NCBI RefSeq assembly: GCF_003545885.1
Contig: NZ_QHCT01000007.1
Span: forward strand, 62,001 to 126,000
Direction: 5' to 3'
Source of the DNA: Leptospira stimsonii
GTDB taxonomy: Bacteria; Spirochaetota; Leptospiria; Leptospirales; Leptospiraceae
DNA length: 64,000 nt
In this document: one piece after another, positions 53,438-63,225 of the stretch
Layout of the letters: every line of letters begins with the position of its first letter
Numbering within the stretch: the first letter of the stretch is position 1
Notes under the pieces: generated by a model
Databases searched by the model: none
What the model was told of the DNA's origin: nothing
What the model saw: only the letters and a program-made list of their open reading frames with translations
Translations under genes and position numbers: made by a program

Positions 53438-55192
53438 TTATTCTGCGTTTTCGATCCTGTAGATGCACGACTTTGCAATCGCAGTGCTATCGATTAGGTA
53501 GGCTCGACAGTCGCCCGTCCATCGGTGTAAGGATTCGTGTTCTTGTTCCTTGAGTTTTAAGATAGCCCTTTCATACAATAAACCGCAAAGATATCGGGAT
53601 GTAAGGACCATTAGATTTTCTGCAACTCTTTCCTTTGTTTCGTCTCGTTCGATGGATTTGAATATTTTGATCGCACTCTCGAGAAGGTTCCATTGTTCGA
53701 GAAGAAAGGAAGAAGGTTCTTTTACTTCTTTTTGTATCGTCTCCAGATATTTTCTGAAATTTCCGTCTGCCGTCATTCCGGCGACGATCGCTCCCGTCGC
53801 GATTCTTACATGAATCTGACTCGTTCCTTCGTAGATCGTATTGATTCTCGAATCTCGAAACATTCTGGAAACGTCATAGTCTTCCGTATAACCCGCTCCC
53901 CCGTGAATCTGAATCGCAAGGTTTGCACACTTATGCGCTTCTTCGGAGCAATAATATTTTGCGATCGGGGTAAGGATGGAGGCGAGATTTCCCCAGGTTT
54001 TCACCCTTTCCTCTTTTCGAATTTCACGTTCTTCTTTGTTCGCTTTTTCCATTCGAATCTGATGATGCTGATACATATCCACAACTCTCGCCGTTTCGAA
54101 GGTAAGAAGTCTCATTGCGTTGACTTCTCTTTGGATCTTGTGAAGCATTTCGGAAACCGCCGGAATTTCAGCGATCGGTTTTCCGAATTGAATTCTCTCC
54201 TCCGCGTATTTTTTGGATTCGTAGAATCCTCCGGCTCCGCCACCGGGACCTCCGGCCGCACTTCCCAGTCTCATAAAATTCGTCATTCCAGCGGTGTACC
54301 GAGTAAGTCCAAGTCCTTCTTCGCCTAACAATTCGGCGAAACTATTTTCATAGACAATCTCGCAGGTCGGCGACGCGTGAATCCCCATTTTCGTTTCGAT
54401 TCCGGCGACGGTAACGTCCGAACTTTTGACTAGGAAAACGGATAAACCCCTTGCGCCTCCGTTTTGTTTTCCGGTCCTTGCAAGAGTCAAAAGGCTCGAT
54501 GGATAGGGACCGAGGCCGCATCCTTGAGAGATAAATCGTTTGGTTCCGTTGATCCGATAACTTCCGTCCTCGGTCTTTGTCGCGGTCGTTCTTACGTTAT
54601 TTAGATCCGATCCGAAATCGGGTTCGGTAAGAGCCATAGCAAAGAGCGTCTCACCTAACGCGGCTTTTGCGGCGAATTCCTCGATTTGTTCCTTGGTTCC
54701 GAATCTCGCGACGATCTGAGCTAGGTTTAAAAGAGTGACGGTCATACAAAAGGAAACGTCTCCTCTTGCCATAATCATAACAAAAAAGGCACCTACGGTT
54801 GCGGGTAACGCAAGTCCTCCCGCTTCTCTTGAAATGGAATAGGACATCAATCCCGTTTCCCGAAACTTTTCGTATATGAATACGGTCTCTTCAGGAAAGA
54901 TCACTTTTCCGTTTTCGTAACGGAGGTGTTTTCTATCCATGGTTTGTGAAAGTTGAGAAACCTCTTTGCCGAAAAATTCCCCCAAGGATTCCAAACTGGA
55001 TCTATAAAGTTCGATCGCCTCTGGCACGTTAGAAGGTGCCATTTCCAATCTCGGATCGGCGGTCTTTTTATAGTGTTCGTGATCGAAGAATTCTTCGCCT
55101 TCCGTCGCTTTTACGATCGAAGACCAGTCGATCAAATGTTCGAAAAATAGTTTTAGATCTTCGTCATCGGTGAAATAATTGTTGGCTATCAT
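53438..55192 (-). CDS. acyl-CoA dehydrogenase (long form)
   Basis: 584 residues, flavoprotein oxidising acyl-CoA to trans-2-enoyl-CoA. Signature segments: FAMALTEPDFGSDLNNVRT (FAD/substrate loop), GTKRFISQG, QIHGGAGYTEDYDVSRMFRD, and IYEGTSQI containing the catalytic Glu. It is about 190 residues longer than the classic 380-residue enzymes, with an extended N-terminus and a helical C-terminal domain after the active site, as in FadE5-like forms acting on long chains. It begins 18 bases after the dienoyl-CoA reductase gene, with which it forms an operon. Confidence 0.9.
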   Translation of the reverse strand: MIANNYFTDDEDLKLFFEHLIDWSSIVKATEGEEFFDHEHYKKTADPRLEMAPSNVPEAIELYRSSLESLGEFFGKEVSQLSQTMDRKHLRYENGKVIFPEETVFIYEKFRETGLMSYSISREAGGLALPATVGAFFVMIMARGDVSFCMTVTLLNLAQIVARFGTKEQIEEFAAKAALGETLFAMALTEPDFGSDLNNVRTTATKTEDGSYRINGTKRFISQGCGLGPYPSSLLTLARTGKQNGGARGLSVFLVKSSDVTVAGIETKMGIHASPTCEIVYENSFAELLGEEGLGLTRYTAGMTNFMRLGSAAGGPGGGAGGFYESKKYAEERIQFGKPIAEIPAVSEMLHKIQREVNAMRLLTFETARVVDMYQHHQIRMEKANKEEREIRKEERVKTWGNLASILTPIAKYYCSEEAHKCANLAIQIHGGAGYTEDYDVSRMFRDSRINTIYEGTSQIHVRIATGAIVAGMTADGNFRKYLETIQKEVKEPSSFLLEQWNLLESAIKIFKSIERDETKERVAENLMVLTSRYLCGLLYERAILKLKEQEHESLHRWTGDCRAYLIDSTAIAKSCIYRIENAE

Positions 55193-55210
55193 TTTCTTCG
55201 TTCCAATTCC

Positions 55211-57235
55211 TTATGCGCTTTGGGAAACTCGATTTTCTTTTCCGATCGCAAATGCCGCGTTGAGTCCCTCGAGAAAGGCTCTTTCCGCGTCGATTCCCTT
55301 TGCGTCTTTTGCTCCACCGATGAGAAAGATTTGTTTTTGGGGATGTAAGGATCGATACGTTTCATAGACTGCGTTTTCCTTTTCCTGGCCCACACAAAGA
55401 ACGAGGGAATCGCAGGGATATAAAACCTCCTCTCCGTTTTTGAGAATCACTTTGATTCCATCCTTCGTGATTTCTTTGTAGTTGAGTCCCTGAAAAAATT
55501 CCACTCCCGATGCTTCCAGTTCCTGCTTGAGAGCCCAAAATGTGGTCGGCCCCAAACCCGCTCCGTGTTTTCCGTTTCTACGAAAGATCGCGACTTCTCG
55601 TTTCGAACGGTGCGGTTGAATGACGGCATTCGTATAAGAATCGATATTGTATTTTTTAGAATAAGATTCCAACGTCGGATCGTGATCTTCCGTAAGTTTG
55701 TGCGCGACATCCACGCCGATTCCGCCGCCGCCGATCACCGCGACTTTTTTTCCGGGTAAAAATTTCCCTGTCAGATAATCCGTATAATTTCCGTGCGGAA
55801 GAAGATCGATTCCGGGAAGATCGAATTCTCTCGGCTTAACCCCGGTAGCAAAGATGATCGTGTCCGCATCGATTTCGTTTAACAATTTGAGATCACAATT
55901 CGTATTCAAACGAATCTCGACGCCGAGCGCCGTAAGTTCGTTTTTAAAATACCGGATCGTTTCCTTGAATTCGGATTTTCCCGGAATATTGGACGCGAGA
56001 TTGAATTGTCCTCCGAGTTGGTCCGATTTCTCTATTAGAATTACCTTATGTCCCAGAGACGCGCTCGCTCTCGCGGCTTCGAGCCCGCCGGGACCAGAGC
56101 CGATCACTACGACCTTTTGTGATTTTACGGGAGAGTGTATTTCGTATTCCAATTCGTTGACCGCTCTGGGATTGACAAGACACGAAACGGATTTATCGAT
56201 AAAAGCGTGGTCTAGGCAGGATTGATTGCACGCGATACAAGTGTTGATACGACTCGACATCCCGGTTTGAATTTTGTTTACGATATCGGAATCGGCGAGA
56301 AAGGGTCTAGCCATCGATATGATATCCGCCTGGCCTTTTTCAAAAATGGTTTGCGCCGTGACGGGATCGTTGACTCGGTTCGAAGCGATGATCGGAACAC
56401 CGGGAGTTTTTTCTTTGATTCTTCCTGCGATGTTGGCCCAGGCGCCTCTTGGAACCAATTGACTAATCGTGGGAATTCGCGATTCGTGCCAACCGATGCC
56501 GATGTTCAGAGCGGAAACATTCTCTTTTTTTAATGTATTTGCAAGAAGACAAACGTCTTCGAACGTCGGATTTCCGGGAATCAGATCGATCCCGGACATT
56601 CTAAAGATCACGGGAAATCCTTCCGGTAGATTTTTTATCACGGAGCGAAGAACTTCCACAGCCATATTCATTCTTCTTTGCAAATCTCCTCCGAAATGAT
56701 CGTCCCTTTGATTGGTCACTGCGGAGAAGAATTGGTTGATGAGATAACCTTCGCTTCCCATAATTTCAACGGCACCGAAACCCGCTTCTAAAGAAAGTTT
56801 TGCGGCTTTACCGAAATCCTCTACGGTTTTCCAACATTCTTCTTCGGTGAGCGCTCGTGGTACGTATCGATTGATCGGCGCTCGAATTGCGGATGGAGCC
56901 ACGCAGTTTCTATCAAAGGCGTATCTTCCGGCGTGGAAAAGTTGCGCACACATGATCCCTTTTCCTTTTAAAAGAGAGTTCATCTTTTTTAATTCGTTAG
57001 CGTGCTCTGTCGTTTGAATATTAAAGAAGTGTTTCGATCCCCTCGCTTCTTCGTTGACTCCGATTCCGCCAGTAACGATCAGGCCGACGCCTCCTTCGAA
57101 ACGTTTGCCATAAAAAGCCGCCATTCTTTCCGCCGTTCCGATTTTTCCTTCGAGGCCCAGGTGCATAGATCCCATGATAAAACGGTTGGGGATGGTTGAT
57201 TTTCCTATTTGAACGGGTTGAAACGCCTTTTCCAT
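55211..57235 (-). CDS. fadH: 2,4-dienoyl-CoA reductase (FadH type)
   Basis: 674 residues with the three domains of the FadH family. An Old-Yellow-Enzyme barrel at residues 1-330 has IPNRFIMGSMH at the FMN site, GSEGYLINQFF (catalytic Tyr) and GIGWHESRIP (His). A 4Fe-4S cluster follows in CIACNQSCLD and SVSCLVNP. An FAD/NADPH module starts at about residue 372 (VVIGSGPGGLEAA; second Rossmann motif VAVIGGGGIGVDVA). It removes double bonds in the beta-oxidation of unsaturated acyl-CoA. GGAG precedes the ATG. Two identical palindromes lie between this gene and the divergent tetR. Confidence 0.92.
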   Translation of the reverse strand: MEKAFQPVQIGKSTIPNRFIMGSMHLGLEGKIGTAERMAAFYGKRFEGGVGLIVTGGIGVNEEARGSKHFFNIQTTEHANELKKMNSLLKGKGIMCAQLFHAGRYAFDRNCVAPSAIRAPINRYVPRALTEEECWKTVEDFGKAAKLSLEAGFGAVEIMGSEGYLINQFFSAVTNQRDDHFGGDLQRRMNMAVEVLRSVIKNLPEGFPVIFRMSGIDLIPGNPTFEDVCLLANTLKKENVSALNIGIGWHESRIPTISQLVPRGAWANIAGRIKEKTPGVPIIASNRVNDPVTAQTIFEKGQADIISMARPFLADSDIVNKIQTGMSSRINTCIACNQSCLDHAFIDKSVSCLVNPRAVNELEYEIHSPVKSQKVVVIGSGPGGLEAARASASLGHKVILIEKSDQLGGQFNLASNIPGKSEFKETIRYFKNELTALGVEIRLNTNCDLKLLNEIDADTIIFATGVKPREFDLPGIDLLPHGNYTDYLTGKFLPGKKVAVIGGGGIGVDVAHKLTEDHDPTLESYSKKYNIDSYTNAVIQPHRSKREVAIFRRNGKHGAGLGPTTFWALKQELEASGVEFFQGLNYKEITKDGIKVILKNGEEVLYPCDSLVLCVGQEKENAVYETYRSLHPQKQIFLIGGAKDAKGIDAERAFLEGLNAAFAIGKENRVSQSA

Positions 57236-57262
57236 GATCGATCTCCGTAGATCTTTTAATTA

Positions 57263-57319
57263 ATTACCACTGGTAATATAAATGAAATCCAGATCAAGAA
57301 TTAAATTACCACTGGTAAT
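57263..57319. promoter_or_regulatory. two identical TetR-type operators
   Basis: The perfect 7-1-7 palindrome ATTACCACTGGTAAT occurs at 57263-57277 and again at 57305-57319. The centres are 42 bp apart, four helical turns, so two bound dimers would sit on the same face of the DNA. The sites lie between fadH (start 57235, minus) and tetR (start 57362, plus), consistent with repression of both. Confidence 0.85.
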
Positions 57320-57361
57320 TATAGTCTTGCCGAAAAATAAATCCTGCGGTATATAGTGGAT

Positions 57362-58039
57362 ATGCCCGTAAAGAAAAAGGTTTCGCGTCGTCAGCACTTG
57401 GGGGTAGGAAGGCCTTTCAAAAAGGACGGAGTTACGGTCCGGGAGGATTTAATTTTGGCCGCGGCCGAACTATTAAAGACAACCCCACTTGAAGAAATCT
57501 CCCTTCGAAAGGTCGCCGCTTTGGCGGGGGTGAGCCACGTCGCTTCGTATCACCATTTTGAAAATAAGAACGCGCTCCTCGCGGCGGTAGCTGAAAAAGG
57601 ATTTCAAAAATATTTCTCTTCGTATCAGAAGGAACTGAAAAAAACGGACAACGATTTTATCGGAAGAATGCGCGCTCTTGGTTGGACCTATATTCAATTC
57701 ATATTAAATAATCAGCAATTCGCAAGAATTATGTTCGGAGGAGTGGACTTACATCCGGCGCTTTCCGCGGTTTCAAGAAGAACGTATAGGCAATTGCACG
57801 AGATCATTCGATTGGGACAACGTTTGGGGGCGATTCGACCAGGTAATACTCGCGAGAAGACCATCGCGGCATGGTCGATGATTCACGGGATCGCGATGCT
57901 TTTTCTCGAAGGAAGAATTAAACCGAAGAAAACGGACAAAGAGATGAAGGAATTTATAGAGTCCGTGACGGAATATGCTTACGTCGGTATGACGATGCCT
58001 TCTTCCTCTCAAACGAATCGAATCGACGCCAAGGAATGA
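57362..58039 (+). CDS. TetR/AcrR-family transcriptional regulator
   Basis: 225 residues. The N-terminal helix-turn-helix is clear: EDLILAAAELLKTTPLEEIS, LRKVAALAGVSHVASYHHFE with the usual Y-x-HF-x-x-K recognition end. The C-terminal domain holds WSMIHGIAMLFLEGRI, the W-x-x-x-HG-x-x-x-x-x-x-x-GR pattern of the WHG subgroup. It probably represses the divergent fadH/acyl-CoA dehydrogenase operon and itself and is released by an acyl-CoA, by analogy with FadR-type TetR proteins. An in-frame GTG at 57356 is an alternative start. A basic N-terminal tail (KKKVSRRQH) may aid DNA binding. Confidence 0.9.
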   Translation: MPVKKKVSRRQHLGVGRPFKKDGVTVREDLILAAAELLKTTPLEEISLRKVAALAGVSHVASYHHFENKNALLAAVAEKGFQKYFSSYQKELKKTDNDFIGRMRALGWTYIQFILNNQQFARIMFGGVDLHPALSAVSRRTYRQLHEIIRLGQRLGAIRPGNTREKTIAAWSMIHGIAMLFLEGRIKPKKTDKEMKEFIESVTEYAYVGMTMPSSSQTNRIDAKE

Positions 58040-58308
58040 ACTCCCGATTTTTAGCCCTGAACGATCGATCGATTGGATTCCTTTTAAATTAGAGATTTCT
58101 TTCCTTTTTACGTGTTTTCGCGTTCGATTCCCATTCTTTCCAACCTGAAATTAGATAAAAAATTATTTACAAACATCCGATTTCCCGGAAACTCTCCAGG
58201 CCTCTTATAATTCCTGTCTTTCTATAAGTCGAAATCTTTCGATTTGTCGTTGAGAAAAAGATAAGGATCGGATTGGAGCAAGTTGTAATTCAGAAAGGAG
58301 AAAGTTCA

Positions 58309-59415
58309 ATGGCGTTTGAAAGCCCGGACGGAATGTCCTCAACAGAAAGTGTAGGTTTCCTATCACAGATGGGAAATTCTTTTAAGAGTATTCTCACAGG
58401 AATTGTGTTGTTACCGGTTTCGTTTATAATCATCTACAACGTAGAAACCTGTGAACAAGCAAGCGCCGCGCTCAAAAATGCCGCGCCCGTGGGAACTGCA
58501 AAAGAAGGGCAACCTTCTTACATTACCGGAACTCTAAAAGCGGATCCGCTCAGTGGAAGTTTTGTAAAGAGTGGACCTTACATTTCCTATTCTGCGAGCT
58601 CCGAAGTATATGCTTGGGACGAAGAAACCAAAACCGAAGGATCCGGAAGTAACAAAAAGGAAGTACGCAATTGTGTTCTTGAATGGACTTCTTCTCCGGA
58701 GAATCCCTCCAATTTTAAATTGTCCGGATGTCGCGCCAAAGCCTTCCATAGAAAATCCGTAAAAGACGAATCTGAATCCGCTTCCGGTGGATCGGTTCTT
58801 TCGGACGGAAAATCGTATTCCGTAAATCTTTCCGACGTGGATTTCACTTCTCAAGTTTCTTCCAGAGACGCGAATGAGGATGAGATCAAGACGAACGGAT
58901 TTGTTTTGGGAGACGGATATCTTTTTAGTTCCAAGTCCTGTGCCGAAGCCGAGAAAGAAGGTTGTGAAAGAGTGAAAGTTTCCGTAACTCCGATTCCAGA
59001 AGGTGAGATGACTTTTATCGGAGACATCAAAGGGACAAAGGTCGGTAAATTTATTTCAGCGGAAGGAAATAAATTTTTAAGTGCGAGCATCGGCGGTTTT
59101 GCGGAAACGATGAAAGACATTCAATCGGACGACAACACGATGAAATGGGTGGGACGGTTTGTCGGATTCATTGCGATGTTTAGTAGTTTTACTCTGATGG
59201 CAGGACCTCTTACGTCTCTTCTGAGTTTCATTCCTTTTGTGGGGGATTTAGGCGGAGGTCTGATCAAGGTGGTTCTTGGTGTGATTGCCTTTGTCCTTAC
59301 GGCGATCACGATTCTTCTCGTGAAATTCTGGTATATCTGGTTGGTTCTTCTTTTGGGCGCGATCGGATACGCGGTTTATAAGAAAAAATTCGCTCCGGCC
59401 ACTTCCGGACCGTAA
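58309..59415 (+). CDS. TMEM43-family membrane protein
   Basis: 368 residues from an ATG with AAAGGAG 8 bases upstream; a further in-frame ATG 36 bases upstream is less well placed. It has one membrane segment near residue 30 ([17 protein letters not shown]), a large extracytoplasmic region, and three or four segments at the C-terminus (about 277-360). The N-terminal pattern ([16 protein letters not shown], followed by [14 protein letters not shown]) and the terminal helices match TMEM43/LUMA, a family shared by bacteria and animals with unknown bacterial function. A strong terminator follows. Confidence 0.82.
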   Translation: MAFESPDGMSSTESVGFLSQMGNSFKSILTGIVLLPVSFIIIYNVETCEQASAALKNAAPVGTAKEGQPSYITGTLKADPLSGSFVKSGPYISYSASSEVYAWDEETKTEGSGSNKKEVRNCVLEWTSSPENPSNFKLSGCRAKAFHRKSVKDESESASGGSVLSDGKSYSVNLSDVDFTSQVSSRDANEDEIKTNGFVLGDGYLFSSKSCAEAEKEGCERVKVSVTPIPEGEMTFIGDIKGTKVGKFISAEGNKFLSASIGGFAETMKDIQSDDNTMKWVGRFVGFIAMFSSFTLMAGPLTSLLSFIPFVGDLGGGLIKVVLGVIAFVLTAITILLVKFWYIWLVLLLGAIGYAVYKKKFAPATSGP

Positions 59416-59443
59416 TTTTAGAATTCGCTTTTCCTGCGAATTC

Positions 59444-59480
59444 GGACCGGTTGCTCGAAAAAGGGAACCGGTCCTTTTTT
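59444..59480 (+). terminator. Rho-independent terminator
   Basis: GGACCGGTT (59444-59452) and AACCGGTCC (59466-59474) form a perfect 9-bp stem with a 13-base loop, followed immediately by TTTTTT. It lies 29 bases after the TMEM43-family stop codon. Confidence 0.9.
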
Positions 59481-59636
59481 ATGCCCAAGCCTTTTTTCTC
59501 GTTAATATAACAATCGATATATTAAATATGAGCAAGTTATCATTTTTGTAGCGATTGATATAAAATTTGAACGCTTGATATAAAAAAACATTTGCATATA
59601 TTTATAAAATAATTAGAATCTAGCATATATATAAAA

Positions 59637-59659
59637 CCCCGTAACGATCGTTACAGGGG
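59637..59659 (+). promoter_or_regulatory. palindrome in the leader of the large lipoprotein gene
   Basis: GTAACGATCGTTAC (59641-59654) is a perfect 14-bp palindrome framed by CCCC and GGGG, which extends pairing to about 18 bp. It lies 38 bases before the ATG at 59697, in an otherwise very AT-rich leader that also contains two copies of TTGATATAAAA (about 59544-59583). It could be an operator or an mRNA hairpin. Confidence 0.5.
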
Positions 59660-59696
59660 AGTGCCTCCAGGGAAACCGAAGAAGAGGATTTTAGGG

Positions 59697-62600
59697 ATGA
59701 ATTTGAAAAACAAAACAAGACGAAAATCGAGCTGTGCCATAGCGCTTTCCAAAAGTAGACTTCTATCTTATAGAATTCTAATGGTGTTCGTTTTCCTCTT
59801 TCTCCTTTCCCTAGGATGCAAACCTCATTCCACAAAATACGATTCTAAGATCTTCTTTGATAATATCGATTCCTACGATGGAATCACTTTATTTACGATT
59901 CTGAACGGCTACCCCGTCTTAAAAAGTTTTTTTGTAAGTTTAGAACCGGTCGACTTCAACAAAGCATTGGGAGACAACCTCGCAAAAGCCACGAGAGACG
60001 ACAATTTAGGAACGCTTCGCGCGACTCAGTCCGCGCTTCTTGTCAGCAGACCGAGTATTCAGGCTCTGAGCACGGATTCCGCTTCCTTGATCGAGAAATT
60101 GGAGACCACGAATTCGGACGCTTATAACGCTGTTCAGCCACTTTTTGAAAAGATTCGTTATTATCCGAAGCCGGTTGTTCGAAACATAGTTCCAATTTCG
60201 GCTAACGTGCTTCGCCAGGAATATCTTTCCAAAACCAAGGATCAAGTTACACAGTCGATTCACGATTTTTCGAAGGATTTAAAAAGTCAAAGTACGCGAG
60301 ATCTTCTTGTGGAGATCGAGGACGTCGCTTATAAGGGGTTGATCGCGAACACAAATGCGAGAGCCGGTGTGGAAAGTCTTCTCAACGGATTTTTCGATCC
60401 GGTTTTGGTTTCGGATCGTTCTCTCAAGGACGGTTTTATTTCCATCGTCTACGATTTGGGTGAGATGATGTTCAAAAGAGCTGGTTTTTCGGATTTCAAA
60501 ACTCCGAATACCGCGATGAAGGAACTCGTATTCAATCTGGATAAATATTTTACTGCAGGCGGTGCTCAGTACAACGCCGATTACAGCGATCCGGCTCATC
60601 CCGCAGAGCTCAAAGCTTTTATGATGGAGAGTTTTCAAAATGTTCGTACGCTTCTGGATACGGGAGCGATCACAGCGACTCCAGTAAACCTTTTGCAAAA
60701 GACTGCGGAGAATCTCAGTCTTTTGGATTTCGGAGCGAAACCTACGAACGTGGACGGATCCCTCAAAGAACTCATCCGAATCGACGTAGACGGAAAGGAT
60801 CGTGCGTATGACGGAACGAGCCGATCGATGTCCGCTTTGGAAACCCTCTTTGTCGTTCTTACGATCGCTAATAACTACGGGTTTCATTGGGATACAACGG
60901 ATACGACGAACGATTGGATCGACGGTTCCACGGGGGGAGAGCTGACCGTTGGAGATGCGATTCATTCCCTCAAGTCCGTGATCGGTTCTTCTAGTCCATT
61001 CAATTTTAAGAATATTACAAATCTAAGTAAGAGTAGCGGTAAGGTTTATCGGGACGGAGCGGTTCATCAATTCGATATGAACAGCAGGGTTCTTTCCTTA
61101 CTGGAAGACAAAGCGAGAGGTGTAACCGCACCCATTACCGATCCAACGGCGGGAAACTTCGATCGTGTTTACAATAAGACACTTCCCTGGGCAATGAATT
61201 GGATCAAACGAGTGACCTTCGGCGGTTACGGTCCTTACTACAACAAGAATCGAAGAGACGGCGCGGGGAATTATCTTTCTCCGGATGGGACGATCACACG
61301 CAATTCCGATCTTTCCGAAACCCTCTTTCAGCCGAGTTGGAATACGCATAGTTATGAAATTCAACTAAATCTTCCCGCACCAAACAACACAAAATATGTC
61401 GGTCTGAGAGGAAATTTTCAAAACGGTCCGAACGTTCCGAATACATTCTATACGATCACGGAAATCCCGAAAACGGACGCGCAACGTGCGGTCGATAGCG
61501 ACGAGGAAGCTTTTTACAAAAATCTTCAATGGTTGTTGTATGAAAAACGTTTCGTCGCCGTTTTGCCGGTTCGTGCTAAGTTAGCCGCAACCGTCGCTTT
61601 CGAGGAAGCCCTGTTTATCACCGCGATCGGGAACGGACTTGTGGGAATGCTTAACCTCAAGCCGAACTGTTTGCCGAGCGCTTGTGCGACGGACAACGGA
61701 CGTTGGACGATCGATAACGCAAATTATGTAAAGGCGTATAACGCCGCCGGTTCGAACCTAACATATCTTTCCAACACTCCGGGTGATTCCGTGATGCTCT
61801 TGGAAGGTTGGGGTTTCGGAGCAGATGGACAGCAGGCGTTTCAAGTCACTTTCGTTTATCCGGCTCTCTGGTCCTTGATCGTTCCCAATCCGGATTTGAT
61901 TTACGGAATGTTACCTCCGGTGATTTCTTTGAACGTTCCCGTATTGGAACGACTGGGTTTTACCACCGCCGGAAAAGTGATCCCGGATCAAGTAAACGCA
62001 AACTGGGCTCAGAGAAATACGCTTACGCCCTTGGTTGTCGCATTAGCAAAATCGTTAGACGACCAAGTTTCCGGTCAGCAGACCGCCGGATTTAAGAATC
62101 CATATACGATCCTAACCAATCTTGCTGAAATTCTTTCCCGTCCCCTCGTTTTTTTCGGACCCGACACGACTGCGACTTTGCCGACCAATCCGGCTCCTCC
62201 TAGTTTTACACAAGTTCGAACCGTCGGTATGGCGGACGGTTTTAGAAATCCGATCGCATCCACGATGGAATATTTTCCTCTTACGAATTCTGGCGCGCAA
62301 GAATACAGAACGATCATCAGTGTCCTTTCGGAGAATACGAGACGTTTTCAAGACGGTGCTTTGAATCTGATCGGGAAAACACAACTTCTTACCGGGCTCG
62401 TTAAATTCGTCGGACAGTTGGGTCAACCGTCGAACGTGAACGTCAAAGTGAAAGTTTTCAACGGACTCAAGCTGATCATGGGTGAGATTAAGTTCACGGC
62501 GGAAACTCCTACCGCGACTCAATTTAACATAGAGACCAAGTTTACGGAATGGAGAGACAAGGTAGCAAACTATCCGACAGTCAATGGAACGAATATTTTC

Positions 62601-63197
62601 GATCCTCTTTGGGTCGGAGTGGACGACGTCGTCAATCTTTTCAAAGATTATCTTTCGAGAAGTTCCGGTTGGTCCATCGTGGCGAGTTTGGATTTTCTCT
62701 TCGATCTTTTGTTGGATATTTCTCCGAGTAGCTCCGATATCACACAACTCTTGAATTTGGCTTCTTCTCTTTTTTACAATCCGGATAATACGAGATCATA
62801 CACGATCACCAATATTCTTACACAAAGCCTTCCTCCTGTTTTAGATGCGATGGCGCCTTACGGCAGACCACTTTACGGTACGGGTTATTATCTCGCGACG
62901 AGCGGCGGATTCTTCTCTTATCTCGAGAATCGAATGTTTATGAATCCCGCCTTCACTACGAAGGACCTGTTTTCGGATCTTAAGAATTTTCTAAGATCCG
63001 ATATCATTCAGAACAAAGAAGATACGAACCGTTCGTTTCTGTATGCAACCGGAACCTTGATTCAGCAGATGGCGGACATCTATCAGGCGGGAAGAAAGTT
63101 TAGTCCGGTAGGTTTTTATATGTATGACAATTGGAACGACGACCAGCCGACGTCGACGCTTTGGGATGATATGAACTTTATGTTTTCGGTGCAGTGA
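59697..63197 (+). CDS. large hypothetical lipoprotein
   Basis: 1166 residues. A long basic N-terminus leads to a hydrophobic core and the lipobox LLSLGC at about residue 40. The ATG at 59697 has GAGG 9 bases upstream; an internal ATG just before the core (MVFVFLFLLSLGC) would give a more usual signal but has no ribosome-binding site. The mature protein is mostly helical and aromatic, with repeated loop-like segments, and has no domain that I recognise. The next gene also encodes a large lipoprotein, 28 bases downstream, so the two may form an operon for a surface complex. Confidence 0.8.
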   Translation: MNLKNKTRRKSSCAIALSKSRLLSYRILMVFVFLFLLSLGCKPHSTKYDSKIFFDNIDSYDGITLFTILNGYPVLKSFFVSLEPVDFNKALGDNLAKATRDDNLGTLRATQSALLVSRPSIQALSTDSASLIEKLETTNSDAYNAVQPLFEKIRYYPKPVVRNIVPISANVLRQEYLSKTKDQVTQSIHDFSKDLKSQSTRDLLVEIEDVAYKGLIANTNARAGVESLLNGFFDPVLVSDRSLKDGFISIVYDLGEMMFKRAGFSDFKTPNTAMKELVFNLDKYFTAGGAQYNADYSDPAHPAELKAFMMESFQNVRTLLDTGAITATPVNLLQKTAENLSLLDFGAKPTNVDGSLKELIRIDVDGKDRAYDGTSRSMSALETLFVVLTIANNYGFHWDTTDTTNDWIDGSTGGELTVGDAIHSLKSVIGSSSPFNFKNITNLSKSSGKVYRDGAVHQFDMNSRVLSLLEDKARGVTAPITDPTAGNFDRVYNKTLPWAMNWIKRVTFGGYGPYYNKNRRDGAGNYLSPDGTITRNSDLSETLFQPSWNTHSYEIQLNLPAPNNTKYVGLRGNFQNGPNVPNTFYTITEIPKTDAQRAVDSDEEAFYKNLQWLLYEKRFVAVLPVRAKLAATVAFEEALFITAIGNGLVGMLNLKPNCLPSACATDNGRWTIDNANYVKAYNAAGSNLTYLSNTPGDSVMLLEGWGFGADGQQAFQVTFVYPALWSLIVPNPDLIYGMLPPVISLNVPVLERLGFTTAGKVIPDQVNANWAQRNTLTPLVVALAKSLDDQVSGQQTAGFKNPYTILTNLAEILSRPLVFFGPDTTATLPTNPAPPSFTQVRTVGMADGFRNPIASTMEYFPLTNSGAQEYRTIISVLSENTRRFQDGALNLIGKTQLLTGLVKFVGQLGQPSNVNVKVKVFNGLKLIMGEIKFTAETPTATQFNIETKFTEWRDKVANYPTVNGTNIFDPLWVGVDDVVNLFKDYLSRSSGWSIVASLDFLFDLLLDISPSSSDITQLLNLASSLFYNPDNTRSYTITNILTQSLPPVLDAMAPYGRPLYGTGYYLATSGGFFSYLENRMFMNPAFTTKDLFSDLKNFLRSDIIQNKEDTNRSFLYATGTLIQQMADIYQAGRKFSPVGFYMYDNWNDDQPTSTLWDDMNFMFSVQ

Positions 63198-63225
63198 TAA
63201 AGAAAGAGGATTGGTGTAAAAAGAG

